Source: Actinomycetales bacterium
GTDB taxonomy: Bacteria; Actinomycetota; Actinomycetes; Mycobacteriales; Mycobacteriaceae
Direction: 5' to 3'
DNA length: 10,270 nt
Assembly (NCBI GenBank): GCA_012838715.1
Contig: DUOR01000123.1
Span: 1-10,270, forward strand
The translations under genes and the position numbers were made by a program. Positions within the stretch are counted from its first letter, which is position 1; the number at the start of each line of letters is the position of its first letter. Under the pieces are notes generated by a model. The model worked only from the letters and a program-made list of their open reading frames with translations, was not told the DNA's origin and searched no databases. This document shows positions 1 through 5,476 of this stretch, piece by piece.

Positions 1-432
1 GGACTGCACCTCTTCGCGGGCATGCCCGACAACGCGGTGCTCACCTGCGTCGACCCGGAGATCACCCACCAGAAGCTGGCCCGGGACTCCTTCCAGCGCG
101 CGGGCATCCCCGCCTCCCGCCACCGTTTCCTGCCGTCGCGCCCGCTGGACGTGCTGTCGCGCCTGGCGCCGGGCGCCTACGACCTCATCTACGCCGACGT
201 CTCCCCCGCCGAAATCGAGACCTTCCGCGAGCGCGCGTGGCCGTTGCTTTCCGACGGCGGCGTCCTCGTCTTCGCCGGCGTCCTCCTCGACGGCACCATC
301 GCCGACGGGTCCCGCCGCGACCGCGACACCGAAGCCGCCCGCGAGGCCGAGAAGGCCTTGCTGGAGCGCGAGGACGCCCTGGTGACGCGGCTGCCGGTCG
401 GCGCCGGCGCGGTCGTGCTCATCAAGAAGTAG
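1..432 (+). CDS. O-methyltransferase (SAM-dependent), 3' part
   Basis: The frame is open from the first base, so the true start lies upstream of the window; 143 codons are visible before the TAG stop. The fragment is the C-terminal two thirds of a class I Rossmann-fold methyltransferase of the O-methyltransferase family 3 type. Seen features are CVDPE, the acidic end of strand beta2 that normally holds the SAM ribose; YDLIYADV at the beta4 position; and a GGVLVFAGVLLDG segment resembling the family's GG-x-DNVL-x-G strand. The metal-binding DADK signature is replaced by ADV, so catechol-type chemistry cannot be assumed. Similar genes (Rv1220c in mycobacteria, cg1270 in C. glutamicum, from memory) lie divergently beside sigE, so sigE may be just left of the window. 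Substrate unknown. Confidence 0.8.
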   Translation, partial: GLHLFAGMPDNAVLTCVDPEITHQKLARDSFQRAGIPASRHRFLPSRPLDVLSRLAPGAYDLIYADVSPAEIETFRERAWPLLSDGGVLVFAGVLLDGTIADGSRRDRDTEAAREAEKALLEREDALVTRLPVGAGAVVLIKK

Positions 433-498
433 GTCCGGGGCGCGGAGCCCGGGGCACGGTTCGAGCTCGGTCCCCGGCGCACGGTCCCCGGGCACGCG

Positions 499-528
499 AA
501 AGGCCACCCGCAGCGGCGGGTGGCCTTT
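499..528. terminator. bidirectional intrinsic terminator
   Basis: A perfect 13-bp stem (499-511 with 516-528) closes on the 4-nt loop AGCG. The plus strand ends in TTTT after the stem and the minus strand in TTT, so it can stop both the O-methyltransferase transcript (stop at 432) and the converging DJ-1 transcript (stop at 558). Confidence 0.8.
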
Positions 529-557
529 TCCGTTGTGCCGTTGACCGGCGCCGGGAA

Positions 558-1163
558 CTAGCGCTGGACCTGCGCGATGGAGTCCACGATGGCGGCGTTG
601 AAGTGCTCCAGGTCGCCGGGGTTGCGCGAGGTGATGATGTTGCCGTCGACGACGAGCGGCTCATCCACCCAGTCCGCGCCCGCGTTGACCAGGTCGACCT
701 TGCAGGAAATGTACGAGGTCAGCTTCACGCCCGACGCGAGGCCCGCGTCGATGAGGAGCCACGGCGCGTGGCAGATGGCGGCGAGCGGACGCCCGGTCTC
801 ATGGAACGCCGCGACGAAACGGCGGACGTCCTCGTCGATGCGGCCGGCGTCGGCGTTCAGGGTGCCGCCCGGCAGCACCAGGCCGTCGTAATCGGCGACC
901 TCGGCCTCGGCCACCGCGACGTCGACGACGAAACTGTCGGCGTGCTCCCAGTCGCCGTTCATGGCCACGAAGGACCCGTCGGAGTAGGACACGAGCACCG
1001 GCTCGCCGCCCGCCGCGCGAACGGCCTTCATCGGGTCGGTCAGCTCAATCTGCTCGACGCCTTGGCCCGCCAGGAAAGCGACACGGCGCCCCTCGAGAAC
1101 CCGGGAACCGTTGCCTCCTTCGGAACCGGCGGAAGTGTCCTGGGTCTCATTCGAATCGGTCAT
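558..1163 (-). CDS. DJ-1/PfpI family protein (class I glutamine amidotransferase-like)
   Basis: A 201-residue cytoplasmic protein of the DJ-1/PfpI superfamily, whose members act as stress-protective hydrolases, proteases or glyoxalase/deglycase-like enzymes; the exact activity cannot be told here. The nucleophile elbow AICHAPWLL carries Cys131 followed by His132. The family's supporting acidic residue is present in GVEQIEL (Glu40 aligns with Glu18 of human DJ-1). VLPGG at 97-100 is the oxyanion-side loop and TSYISCK follows the elbow, as in PfpI/YhbO. The first 22 residues are a polar Ser/Gly/Asn-rich extension. The ATG at 1161-1163 is preceded by a GGAGAGGA Shine-Dalgarno. It is a single gene between its own promoter and the terminator it shares with the O-methyltransferase. 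In C. glutamicum, as I recall, glgC and the methyltransferase gene are adjacent, so DJ-1 looks like an insertion into that order. Confidence 0.9.
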   Translation of the reverse strand: MTDSNETQDTSAGSEGGNGSRVLEGRRVAFLAGQGVEQIELTDPMKAVRAAGGEPVLVSYSDGSFVAMNGDWEHADSFVVDVAVAEAEVADYDGLVLPGGTLNADAGRIDEDVRRFVAAFHETGRPLAAICHAPWLLIDAGLASGVKLTSYISCKVDLVNAGADWVDEPLVVDGNIITSRNPGDLEHFNAAIVDSIAQVQR

Positions 1164-1188
1164 CGTCGTCCTCTCCCCGTAAAAATCG

Positions 1189-1194
1189 ATTATC
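1189..1194 (-). promoter_or_regulatory. -10 box of the DJ-1/PfpI gene
   Basis: GATAAT on the minus strand lies about 25 nt upstream of the ATG in an AT-rich patch that stands out from the GC-rich surroundings. It would give a 5' UTR just long enough to hold the GGAGAGGA ribosome site (about 1169-1176). No good -35 is visible, which is common in corynebacteria. Confidence 0.45.
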
Positions 1195-1341
1195 TGTTGT
1201 CATTCTCCGGCGGCCGCGCAACCCGGCGCTTTCCACCGCGCGCGTTTGGCGCGGGCGGTCATCGCGTAGGCGAACCGCCGTGGTGAACATTATTCTCCAA
1301 GCCCCGGCGGCCCAACAACCCGGGACCGGTCACAATGCCCT

Positions 1342-1426
1342 AACGAAAAGGCGCCAGCGAGAAGGCCTCACCGAAAAAGGCCCCACCGAAAACGCCCCAC
1401 CGAAACGGCGCCGACGAAAAGGCCCC
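1342..1426. repeat. tandem array of six 14-15 bp degenerate units
   Basis: Six head-to-tail units with plus-strand consensus ACCGAAAAGGCCCC lie at 1342-1355, 1356-1369, 1370-1384 (one extra A), 1385-1398, 1399-1412 and 1413-1426. Units differ from the consensus by a few substitutions, always keeping a purine-rich GAAA core followed by a GC-rich half. A weaker related unit (ACGCGAAAGGCC) is at 1464-1475. Read on the minus strand, each unit gives GGGGCC followed by TTTTCGG. The unit length is not a multiple of three, which argues against coding. Confidence 0.75.
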
Positions 1427-1536
1427 GACCACAAACCACCGCGTCGGAAAGCAGGGGGCGCGCACGCGAAAGGCCGGCCCCGGCGGACCACCGAAGTGGC
1501 CCGGCCGGAACCGGCCATGGAGTCAGCCGCGCACGC

Positions 1537-1572
1537 GCCACCCGCCCCACCGGCAACCGGTGGGTGGGCGGC
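1537..1572 (-). terminator. GC-rich hairpin downstream of glgC
   Basis: The core is a perfect 7-bp stem, CCACCGG at 1547-1553 with CCGGTGG at 1557-1563, around a CAA loop. It extends outward to G1537-C1572 with one bulged C and one mismatch. It starts 27 nt after the glgC stop codon. There is no T-run on the minus strand, so it may be an inefficient terminator, an RNA-end stabiliser or just GC-rich structure. Confidence 0.45.
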
Positions 1573-1598
1573 TCCTGCCGCGGTCCCGGAAGGGAGGG

Positions 1599-2816
1599 TT
1601 AAATGACCTCGCCCTTACCCACGGTGACGACGCCACCGGGGCTGATCTTGAAGCGCTCCGCATCGCGGGCATGGTCGACGCCGATGATCTCGCCGTCGGA
1701 CACCACGACGTTCTTGTCCAGAATCGCGTGGCGCACGACCGCACCGCGACCGACGCGGACACCCGGGAAGAGGACCGAGCCCTCGACCGTCGCGCCATCC
1801 TCGACGACGACGTTGGTGCTCAGCACCGAGTTGCGGACCGTACCGCCCGACACGATGGTGCCCGCGCCGACCATCGACGCCTGGGCGATGCCGCCCTGGA
1901 CGAACTTCGCCGGCGGCAGGTTCTCCTCGGAGAACGTGTGGATCGGCCACTTCTTGTTGTAGAGGTTGAACACCGGGTGGACCGAGATGAGGTCCATGTT
2001 CGCCTCGTAGAACGCGTCGATGGTACCGACGTCACGCCAGTAGCCCTTGTCGCGCTCGGTCTCGCCGACGACGTAGTTGTCCTTGAAGTCGTAGACGTAC
2101 GCCTCGCCACGCTCGACGAGCATCGGGATGATGTCGCCGCCCATGTCGTGGTCGGAGTCCTCGTTCTCCGAGTCCTCCTTCAGCGCCTCGAGGAGGGCCT
2201 CGGTGGTGAAGACGTAGTTGCCCATGGAGGCGAAGGTCGACTCCGGGTCATCCGGGGTGCCGGGCGGATCGGACGGCTTCTCCAGGAAGCTGGTGATCCG
2301 GTTGCTCTCGTCGGCGTCGATGCAGCCGAAAGCGTGCGCGTCCTTGCGGGGGACGCGGATGCCGGCGACGGTCACCGCGGCACCGGACTCGATGTGCGCG
2401 CGCACCATCTGCTCCGGATCCATGCGGTACACGTGGTCGGCGCCGAAGACGATGACGTGCTCCGGGTCCTCGTCGTAGACGAGGTTCAGGGACTGAAGGA
2501 TCGCGTCCGCCGAACCGGTGAACCAGCGCTTGCCCAGTCGCTGCTGAGCCGGCACCGGGGTGACGTACTGGCCGGTGATGCCGGACAGCTGCCACGCCTG
2601 CGAAATGTGACGGTCGAGCGAATGGGACTTGTACTGGGTCAGCACGCAGATCTTGTGGTAACCCGCGTTGACCAGGTTCGACAGCACGAAGTCGATGAGC
2701 CGGTAGCTTCCTCCGAAAGGAACGGCGGGCTTTGCGCGGTCCGCAGTGAGCGGGAACAGACGCTTGCCCTCACCGCCGGCGAGAACGATGGACAGGACGT
2801 TAGGTTGACTCCTCAC
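1599..2816 (-). CDS. glgC: glucose-1-phosphate adenylyltransferase (ADP-glucose pyrophosphorylase)
   Basis: The enzyme makes ADP-glucose and pyrophosphate from ATP and glucose-1-phosphate, the committed step to bacterial glycogen. The predicted protein has 405 residues, the usual length. The N-terminal nucleotidyltransferase domain shows [11 protein letters not shown] (14-24), KPAVPFGG (29-36) and YRLIDF (38-43), then WFTGSADA (98-105), GADHVYRMD (125-133) and LEKP (178-181). The C-terminal quarter has the hexapeptide-like runs of a left-handed beta-helix ending in VVVGKGE-type residues. I chose GTG at 2814-2816 because it aligns with the C. glutamicum protein start (M-K-N-P-A-R-V-L-S) and lies 7 nt after a TAGGTT box, as expected for a leaderless mRNA. 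A TTG at 2823-2825 would add three residues. It is divergent from glgA. Confidence 0.95.
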   Translation of the reverse strand: MRSQPNVLSIVLAGGEGKRLFPLTADRAKPAVPFGGSYRLIDFVLSNLVNAGYHKICVLTQYKSHSLDRHISQAWQLSGITGQYVTPVPAQQRLGKRWFTGSADAILQSLNLVYDEDPEHVIVFGADHVYRMDPEQMVRAHIESGAAVTVAGIRVPRKDAHAFGCIDADESNRITSFLEKPSDPPGTPDDPESTFASMGNYVFTTEALLEALKEDSENEDSDHDMGGDIIPMLVERGEAYVYDFKDNYVVGETERDKGYWRDVGTIDAFYEANMDLISVHPVFNLYNKKWPIHTFSEENLPPAKFVQGGIAQASMVGAGTIVSGGTVRNSVLSTNVVVEDGATVEGSVLFPGVRVGRGAVVRHAILDKNVVVSDGEIIGVDHARDAERFKISPGGVVTVGKGEVI

Positions 2817-2823
2817 AACCACC

Positions 2824-2829
2824 AACCTA
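2824..2829 (-). promoter_or_regulatory. -10 box of glgC (probably leaderless transcript)
   Basis: On the minus strand TAGGTT (2829-2824, inside CATATAGGTTGG) fits the corynebacterial TANNNT box. Seven bases separate it from the GTG at 2816, so transcription would begin at or next to the start codon. No convincing -35 is seen. Confidence 0.5.
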
Positions 2830-2904
2830 TATGCGTTTTGCGGGTTGTGCCGGGGAGGAAATCACCCCCGGTTTTCGGGCCGGGCCGGGGCCGCGTTTTC
2901 CGGT

Positions 2905-2910
2905 TACGCT
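2905..2910 (+). promoter_or_regulatory. -10 box of glgA (probably leaderless transcript)
   Basis: TACGCT fits TANNNT and is 7 nt upstream of the glgA ATG (2918), with no Shine-Dalgarno between them. The glgC/glgA intergenic region (2817-2917) therefore has two facing -10 boxes about 76 bp apart. Between them lies a CCCCGG...CCGGGG inverted motif (2866-2871 and 2885-2890) that could be structural or a regulator site. Confidence 0.5.
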
Positions 2911-2917
2911 GGATGCC

Positions 2918-4114
2918 ATGCGAGTTGCGATGATGACCCGAGAGTATCCCCCGGAAATCTACGGCGGCGCCGGCGTGCACGTCACCGAGCTGACCCGATT
3001 CATGCGCGAGCTCGACGGCGTCGACGTCGACGTGCACTGCATGGGTGCCCCGCGCGATATGGCGGAAACCTACGTGCATGGCGTGGACGAGGCGCTGGCC
3101 GACGCGAACCCCGCCATCAAGACCCTGTCCACCGGCCTGCGGATGGCGGACGCCGCCGCCGCGACCGACATCCAGGTCGTCCACTCCCACACCTGGTACG
3201 CGGGCCTGGGCGGCCACCTGACCGGCAAGCTGAAGGGCATCCCGCACATCGCGACCGCCCACTCGCTGGAGCCGCACCGCCCGTGGAAGCGCGAGCAGCT
3301 GGCCGGCGGCTACGACGTGTCGTCGTGGTCGGAGAAGAACACCATGGAGTACGCCGACGGCGTCATCGCGGTGTCGGCGCGCATGAAGGACGCCATTCTG
3401 GAGGCGTACCCGCGCATCGAGCCGGACAACGTCCACGTGGTGCTCAACGGAATCGACACCGGCCTCTGGTACCCGCGCCCGACGTGGGAGGAGTCGAAGG
3501 AGGCCAACGGTTGGTCGGTCCTCGATGAGCTGGGCGTAGACCCGTCCCGCCCGATGGTGGCGTTCGTCGGCCGCATCACCCGCCAGAAGGGCGTCGGCCA
3601 CCTGGTCAAGGCGGCGTCGCAGTTCGACGAGGGCGTGCAGCTGGTGCTGTGCGCCGGTGCGCCGGACACCCCGGAGATTGCGGCGGAGACCGAGCAGCTG
3701 GTCACCGACCTGCAGGCCGAGCGCGACGGTGTGTTCTGGGTGAAGGACATGCTGGAGAAGGAGAAGATCCAGGAGATCCTCACCGCCGCCGATTCCTTCG
3801 TCTGCCCGTCCATCTACGAGCCGCTGGGCATCGTGAACCTGGAGGCCATGGCCTGCGGCACCGCGGTCGTCGCTTCCGACGTCGGCGGCATCCCGGAGGT
3901 CGTGGTCGACGGCGAGACCGGTGCGCTGGTGCATTACGACGAGAACGACCCGGAGGGCTTCGAGGCCGACATCGCCGCCGCGGTGAACAAGATGGTGTCG
4001 GACCGCGACGCCGCCAAGAAGTTCGGCGAGGCCGGCAAGCAGCGCGCCATCGACGTGTTCAGCTGGGAGTCCATCGCGAAGCAGACGGTCGACGTCTACA
4101 AGTCGCTGATGTAG
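2918..4114 (+). CDS. glgA: GT4 glycogen synthase / alpha-maltose-1-phosphate synthase
   Basis: A 398-residue glycosyltransferase of family GT4 (GT-B fold) that uses ADP-glucose. The N-terminal Rossmann domain begins MRVAMMTREYPPEIYGGAGVHV, whose glycine loop holds the donor phosphate. HSHTWYAGLGG (89-99) and ATAHSLEPHRPW (112-123) are acceptor-side motifs. The C-terminal domain carries GRITRQKG (218-225) with Arg219 and Lys224 as donor phosphate contacts, and EPLGIVNLE (301-309), the EX7E motif with Glu301 and Glu309. Actinobacterial proteins annotated GlgA of this GT4 type include the mycobacterial enzyme shown to make alpha-maltose-1-phosphate (GlgM) rather than to elongate glycogen, so both activities remain possible here. 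The divergent glgC supplies its substrate. The ATG at 2918 is fixed by its spacing from the -10 box and by the family start; in-frame sequence upstream is not conserved. Confidence 0.93.
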   Translation: MRVAMMTREYPPEIYGGAGVHVTELTRFMRELDGVDVDVHCMGAPRDMAETYVHGVDEALADANPAIKTLSTGLRMADAAAATDIQVVHSHTWYAGLGGHLTGKLKGIPHIATAHSLEPHRPWKREQLAGGYDVSSWSEKNTMEYADGVIAVSARMKDAILEAYPRIEPDNVHVVLNGIDTGLWYPRPTWEESKEANGWSVLDELGVDPSRPMVAFVGRITRQKGVGHLVKAASQFDEGVQLVLCAGAPDTPEIAAETEQLVTDLQAERDGVFWVKDMLEKEKIQEILTAADSFVCPSIYEPLGIVNLEAMACGTAVVASDVGGIPEVVVDGETGALVHYDENDPEGFEADIAAAVNKMVSDRDAAKKFGEAGKQRAIDVFSWESIAKQTVDVYKSLM

Positions 4115-4117
4115 CGG

Positions 4118-4150
4118 CGGGGCGGCGCCCCTTGCGGGCTCCCCGCCCCG
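4118..4150 (+). terminator. GC-rich hairpin after glgA
   Basis: A perfect 8-bp outer stem (4118-4125 with 4143-4150) encloses a second 4-bp GCCC/GGGC stem (4127-4130 with 4136-4139). It begins 4 nt after the glgA stop. No T-run follows, so it may attenuate rather than fully stop transcription before the next gene 20 nt downstream. Confidence 0.5.
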
Positions 4151-4169
4151 ATGCGCCACTGTGGAGCAC

Positions 4170-4634
4170 ATGACCGACGCGACAACCGACGTTCAATCCA
4201 CCGGCCCCGCGGCCACCTTCGTTTTCGACGGTGACTGCGGGTTCTGCGCATGGTCGGCCGATTGGCTCGCCCACCTGACCGACCGGCCCGACCACCACGG
4301 CAGCCGGCCCCTCTCCGTCGTCTCCTCGCATGACGTCGATTTCGCGGACTTGGGCATCGACCCCGCGCTCATCCAACGCCACGCCCTGTACTTCGAGCCA
4401 CGGCCGGTCGGCCCCGTGTTCCTCGCACGTGGCTCGGTAGCCATCGGTTACGCCTTGCGCGACCATGCCGCGTCGCGGGTGTGGCGTGGCGTCGGGGTCG
4501 TCCTCCTCAATCCCCTGGTCGCCGCCCCCGCCTCCATCGCGTACCGCCTGGTCGCCGCCAACCGCTCGCGCTTGGCGCCGCTGCGGAAGCTTGCCGACGC
4601 CGCCCTGGGTGCCCCGCCCCGCCGCCGCGGCTAG
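4170..4634 (+). CDS. thiol-disulfide oxidoreductase-like DCC family protein (DUF393)
   Basis: A small protein, 154 residues from the ATG at 4170 or 157 from an in-frame GTG at 4161. The family signature is near the N terminus: FVFDGDCGFCAWSADWL, a D-G-D-C-x-x-C motif whose two cysteines give the family its name and are thought to act in thiol-disulfide exchange. The conserved FLARGSVAIGYAL segment in the middle and a hydrophobic stretch (about 107-135, VGVVLLNPLVAAPASIAYRLV) followed by a basic tail are also usual for the family. No signal peptide is seen, so it is probably cytoplasmic or loosely membrane-associated. GGAG lies only 3 nt before the ATG, so the start is uncertain. It heads a tightly spaced gene run; the next gene starts 10 nt after its stop. 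The specific substrate is unknown. Confidence 0.85.
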   Translation: MTDATTDVQSTGPAATFVFDGDCGFCAWSADWLAHLTDRPDHHGSRPLSVVSSHDVDFADLGIDPALIQRHALYFEPRPVGPVFLARGSVAIGYALRDHAASRVWRGVGVVLLNPLVAAPASIAYRLVAANRSRLAPLRKLADAALGAPPRRRG

Positions 4635-4637
4635 CCT
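4632..4637 (+). promoter_or_regulatory. possible -10 box of alpha-acetolactate decarboxylase gene
   Basis: TAGCCT overlaps the TAG stop codon of the DCC gene and is 7 nt upstream of the GTG at 4645. This is the same spacing as at glgA and glgC and there is no Shine-Dalgarno, which suggests an internal promoter giving a leaderless mRNA. TANNNT boxes are short, so chance is possible. Confidence 0.35.
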
Positions 4638-4644
4638 GGCGTAC

Positions 4645-5472
4645 GTGAACACCGACGCAGCCACGAACTCCACCGGCGCCAACCCCGCACCAGGCGCCCG
4701 CCAGGCCAACCCCGCCCCGGGCCCCCACCCGGATGCCCTGCAGGCGGACCTGCCCATCAATCGCCACACTTTCTTCCAGGCGTCGCTGATGACCGCGCTC
4801 CTCGACGGCATCTACGACGGCGAGCTGACCATCGGCGAGCTGCTGGGCAAGGGCAACTTCGGCATCGGCACCTTCAACGGGCTCGACGGGGAGATGGTGA
4901 TCCTCGACGGCGTGTGCTGGCAGCTCCGCGGCGACGGCACCGCGACCCGCGCGACGATGACGCAGAAGACCCCCTTCGCCGTGGCCACCAACTTCGTGCC
5001 GCACATCGTCCGCCGCGCCCCGGAGAACACCGTCCGCGCGGACATCACCCCGTACATCGACTCCGTCGTGCCGAGCGCGAACTACATGTACGCCCTGCGC
5101 ATCTGCGGGGAATTCGAATGGGTCAAGACCCGGACCGTCGTCAAGCAGAGCAAGCCCTACCCGAAGATGGTGGATGCCACCGAGGCCGACGAGTCCATCG
5201 ACTTCGAGAACGTGCGCGGGGTCATCGCCGGCTTCCGCACGCCGGTGTACGAGAAGGGCATTTCGGTGCCCGGCTGCCACGTGCATTTCATCGACGACGA
5301 CCGGACGTCCGGCGGGCACGTCCTCGACTTCAAGTTGAAGTCCGGCACCATCGAGATTTGCCCCGGCACCGACCTTGAGCTGCGGTTGCCGCTGACGCCG
5401 GAGTTCTCGCACGCCCATCTGGCGCCCGAGGATCTGGACGCGCAGATTCACGCCACCGAGGTCAAGGACTGA
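4645..5472 (+). CDS. alpha-acetolactate decarboxylase
   Basis: The enzyme converts (S)-2-acetolactate to (R)-acetoin and CO2 in the cytoplasm, the budA/alsD/aldB reaction of the butanediol pathway. The zinc ligands are present in GCHVHFIDDDRTSGGH (His212, His214, His225). The catalytic Glu83 sits in NGLDGEMVILDG and the catalytic Arg198 in VIAGFRTPVY. TPFAVATNF and ALRICGEFEWVKTRTV are typical family segments. The 275-residue length is longer than the usual roughly 235-260 because of a Pro/Ala/Asn-rich N-terminal extension of about 35 residues that contains ANPAPG twice; it is probably disordered. No later start codon fits, so GTG at 4645 is kept. The GH32 gene follows after 4 nt, implying co-transcription. 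No acetolactate synthase or butanediol dehydrogenase gene lies in the window. Confidence 0.93.
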   Translation: MNTDAATNSTGANPAPGARQANPAPGPHPDALQADLPINRHTFFQASLMTALLDGIYDGELTIGELLGKGNFGIGTFNGLDGEMVILDGVCWQLRGDGTATRATMTQKTPFAVATNFVPHIVRRAPENTVRADITPYIDSVVPSANYMYALRICGEFEWVKTRTVVKQSKPYPKMVDATEADESIDFENVRGVIAGFRTPVYEKGISVPGCHVHFIDDDRTSGGHVLDFKLKSGTIEICPGTDLELRLPLTPEFSHAHLAPEDLDAQIHATEVKD

Positions 5473-5476
5473 GCCC

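Larger units (their letters stand above)
1164..1598. other. 435-bp intergenic region without a credible gene
   Basis: This gap separates two genes on the minus strand, DJ-1 and glgC. It holds the DJ-1 promoter, a tandem array of 14-15 bp units, GC-rich palindromes around 1470-1520 (GGCCGG and CCGGCC motifs) and a hairpin just after the glgC stop. An open frame on the plus strand (GTG at 1280 to 1606) is extremely basic and low in complexity, runs across the repeat array and into the glgC stop, and has no family resemblance, so I do not call it a gene. Confidence 0.6.

Noticed and set aside
433..490. Several short GC palindromes after the O-methyltransferase stop (for example GGGC/GCCC)
   Set aside because: Only about 4-6 pairs with bulges, expected by chance at this GC content; the 499-528 hairpin is the convincing terminator.
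1280..1606. Plus-strand open frame of 108 codons rich in Lys/Arg/Pro in the glgC-DJ-1 gap
   Set aside because: It starts with GTG without a ribosome site, is low complexity because it reads through the 14-bp repeats in shifting frames, overlaps the glgC stop and resembles no family.
2846..2865. TGTG...TCAC in the glgC-glgA intergenic region as a possible GlxR (CRP-type) site
   Set aside because: The half-sites are 12 nt apart, not the 8 nt between TGTG and TCAC in the TGTGA-N6-TCACA consensus, and the outer bases do not match.
1560..2933. 457-codon plus-strand open frame opposite glgC
   Set aside because: Antisense shadow of glgC, with no domain and no start signal.
2813..4171. 452-codon open frame on the minus strand opposite glgA
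   Set aside because: It mirrors the strongly supported glgA gene. Its composition (Val/Asp/His/Arg/Leu runs) is that of an antisense frame in GC-rich DNA and it has no recognisable domain.
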